From: Elusimicrobiota bacterium
GTDB lineage: Bacteria > Elusimicrobiota > Elusimicrobia > JACQPE01
DNA length: 42,652 nucleotides
Assembly: GCA_016205025.1 (NCBI GenBank)
Contig: JACQJO010000025.1
Span: 1 to 42,652, forward strand
Direction of reading: 5' to 3'
Each line of letters opens with the position of its first letter. The stretch's first letter is position 1. Below, piece by piece: positions 41,404 through 42,652 of the stretch. A program made the position numbers and the translations under genes. The notes beneath the pieces are model-generated. The model was given only the letters and a program-made list of their open reading frames with translations, was not told the DNA's origin and made no database searches.

Positions 41404-42448
41404 CAAAACTCCTTATTGTTCTGGTAAATCCTTCTTCGATGGAATATTTCGGTTCCCATCCTAAAGCGCCAATTTTAGCCGTATCAGGCGAGCATCTCGC
41501 CACCGGACTTTGAAGGTACCCTTGGCGGGGAGCCGGCATTCTTTTAACGCGGAGATTTTTTTCCGGAAACAAAGAAACCAAAAGCTGGGCTAAGTCCAAA
41601 ATGCTGATGTTGCCCTCGGCGTTGCCGACGTTGTAGGCCTGCCCGCCTTGGCCTTCCAGTAGAACGGTAAAAAAGCCAACCGCCGCGTCGGCAACGTAAC
41701 AGAAGGCACGAACAGCCAGGCCGTCGCTTTTCATCGCGATATCCCTGTTATTGACGATATCGGCAATAAAGTCGGCGTAGACGCGCCCGTCGTCCAAGCT
41801 CATGCCGGGTCCATAGGTGTGAAACGGCCGCACGATCCTAATATCCACGCCATGCTGATGATGCCAACAAAAACATAGGGTTTCTCCGGCGCGCTTTCCT
41901 TCCGCGTAACAGGAGCGCACATTGGCCGGATCAACGTATCCGTAAGCGGTTTCTTTGATCGCGCCGGAATCTTGAACTTGCCCGTAGACTTCGCTGGAAC
42001 TGCAGAACAAAAAGCCCTTAACTTGTTTTTGGAGGGCTAAATCCAGCATGTTTTTTGTGCCAAATACATTGGCCGAAAAGGTCCCGATCGGGTCCTGGCC
42101 GTAAAATTTTGGGCTAGCCTGGCTGGCCGCGTGAATAATGTAATGAAGATCACCGCTCACTCTGGCCGGTTCGATGACGTCTTGAACGACTAGGGCCAGA
42201 TCGGACCGCCCGGCATGATGCCCAAAGCGCTGGAGCGCTTTTTCTTTATTGCGCACTAATCCCAAAACTCGGGCTTTTTTCGTGAACCGGTGATCGTTAA
42301 GATGCAGGATTGTTTCCACGAGATAGGCCGGGATCATGCCATTGGCGCCTGAAATAAGAATGGTTTTACCTTCCAGCTTCTCCCAGGCAAGAGGCGCGGC
42401 CGCGATGAAGGCGATATCTTCTTGGATAATGCCGGCGGTTGTGTTCAT
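41369..42448 (-). CDS. NAD-dependent epimerase/dehydratase, UXS-like extended SDR
   Basis: 359 residues on the minus strand. Cofactor motif ISGANGMIPAYL (Gly34, Gly37; the third small residue is Pro40, which is unusual). IHAASQASPKFY, FCSSSEVYGQ (Ser150-152), CYAEGKRAGE (Tyr181, Lys185), VRPFHTYGPGMSLDDGRVYADFI and FCYVADA follow the order in UDP-glucuronate decarboxylase and dTDP-glucose dehydratase relatives. Acts on a nucleotide-sugar. It forms a two-gene unit with FkbM, directed away from the right-hand inverted repeat. No strong ribosome site at the ATG. Confidence 0.85.
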   Translation of the reverse strand: MNTTAGIIQEDIAFIAAAPLAWEKLEGKTILISGANGMIPAYLVETILHLNDHRFTKKARVLGLVRNKEKALQRFGHHAGRSDLALVVQDVIEPARVSGDLHYIIHAASQASPKFYGQDPIGTFSANVFGTKNMLDLALQKQVKGFLFCSSSEVYGQVQDSGAIKETAYGYVDPANVRSCYAEGKRAGETLCFCWHHQHGVDIRIVRPFHTYGPGMSLDDGRVYADFIADIVNNRDIAMKSDGLAVRAFCYVADAAVGFFTVLLEGQGGQAYNVGNAEGNISILDLAQLLVSLFPEKNLRVKRMPAPRQGYLQSPVARCSPDTAKIGALGWEPKYSIEEGFTRTIRSFDESAAKIRAGI

Positions 42449-42652
42449 TGATTTTCAGGTATTTTTGAGGGGGTTTTTATCGCCACTATCTTAACATTTC
42501 GAGGGTTTGGGCAGCAGTTCCGTAAACCTGCCCCCTAACCATTCCGTTTTTCGAGAGTAATTCCACCCTTCTGGTTTACTGAGCAAATTCGCATTCGTAA
42601 AATGGTGGCGCTTAGGTATTTACACTGATATTACTATATGTTACAGTGTAGA
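42449..42652. other. Non-coding right flank (204 bp)
   Basis: No convincing gene. The region lies upstream of the minus-strand epimerase and should contain its promoter, but no clear -35/-10 pair is seen. It becomes AT-rich at the far end, where an inverted repeat occurs. Confidence 0.6.
42621..42650. repeat. Inverted repeat at the right edge
   Basis: TACACTG (42621-42627) and CAGTGTA (42644-42650) flank 16 AT-rich bases. The arrangement could be an operator, a mobile-element end or a hairpin of a gene lying to the right. The window ends two bases later, so the context is missing. Confidence 0.5.

Overview
The window reads as a dense surface-polysaccharide (O-antigen, capsule or similar glycan) biosynthesis region of a bacterium, most likely Gram-negative. 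Supporting this are two multi-spanning proteins of the O-antigen ligase/polymerase type, an RfbH-type 3-dehydrase for CDP-3,6-dideoxyhexoses, an HldE-like fusion, several glycosyltransferases, extended SDR epimerases and many small-molecule methyltransferases. Base composition is mixed, roughly balanced GC by eye, with some AT-richer genes. I cannot place the organism. The mix (B12 radical SAM, TIGR04372-type glycosyltransferases, tightly overlapped genes) would suit an uncultured Gram-negative lineage, but that is only an impression.

Layout. 1-135: 3' end of an IS200/IS605-type transposase followed by two perfect hairpins. 189-6608: PfpI/DJ-1 protein, HAD phosphatase, 2-oxoglutarate/Fe(II)-type oxygenase, methyltransferase, SDR, and two tandem TIGR04372-like glycosyltransferases. 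6580-10164: a nucleotidylyltransferase-PfkB kinase fusion in the reverse order to HldE, and a B12-binding radical SAM enzyme. 10276-16521: methyltransferase, unknown protein, radical SAM/SPASM enzyme, acetolactate-synthase-like ThDP enzyme and a PanB homologue with its catalytic residues intact; this looks like a dedicated small-molecule module. 16518-17006: a Nudix hydrolase on the opposite strand. 17047-32552: a long, translationally coupled run with a third TIGR04372 copy, a capsule-type GT-B protein, three methyltransferases, an epimerase, two GT4 enzymes, a DUF218 protein, a first O-antigen ligase/polymerase, a GDPD-like protein, cupin, HAD phosphatase, two tandem sugar nucleotidyltransferases and a GT-A-like protein. 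32575-33687 (minus): a zinc-ribbon methyltransferase. 33834-40461: RfbH, methyltransferase, APH-like kinase, a second O-antigen ligase/polymerase and a split transketolase. 40447-42448 (minus): FkbM methyltransferase and a UXS-like epimerase. 42449-42652: non-coding, ending in an inverted repeat.

How the parts may fit. Nucleotidyltransferases, the kinase fusion, HAD phosphatases, SDRs, RfbH and the transketolase would make activated unusual sugars. The ThDP/PanB/radical SAM group could make a branched or hydroxymethylated building block. Glycosyltransferases assemble the repeat, about eight methyltransferases plus an oxygenase decorate it, and the two O-antigen ligase/polymerase proteins polymerise or attach it. 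No flippase, ABC exporter or initiating phosphoglycosyltransferase is visible, so the locus probably continues outside the window. No tRNA, rRNA or CRISPR array was seen, and no gene-free stretch exceeds 300 bases.
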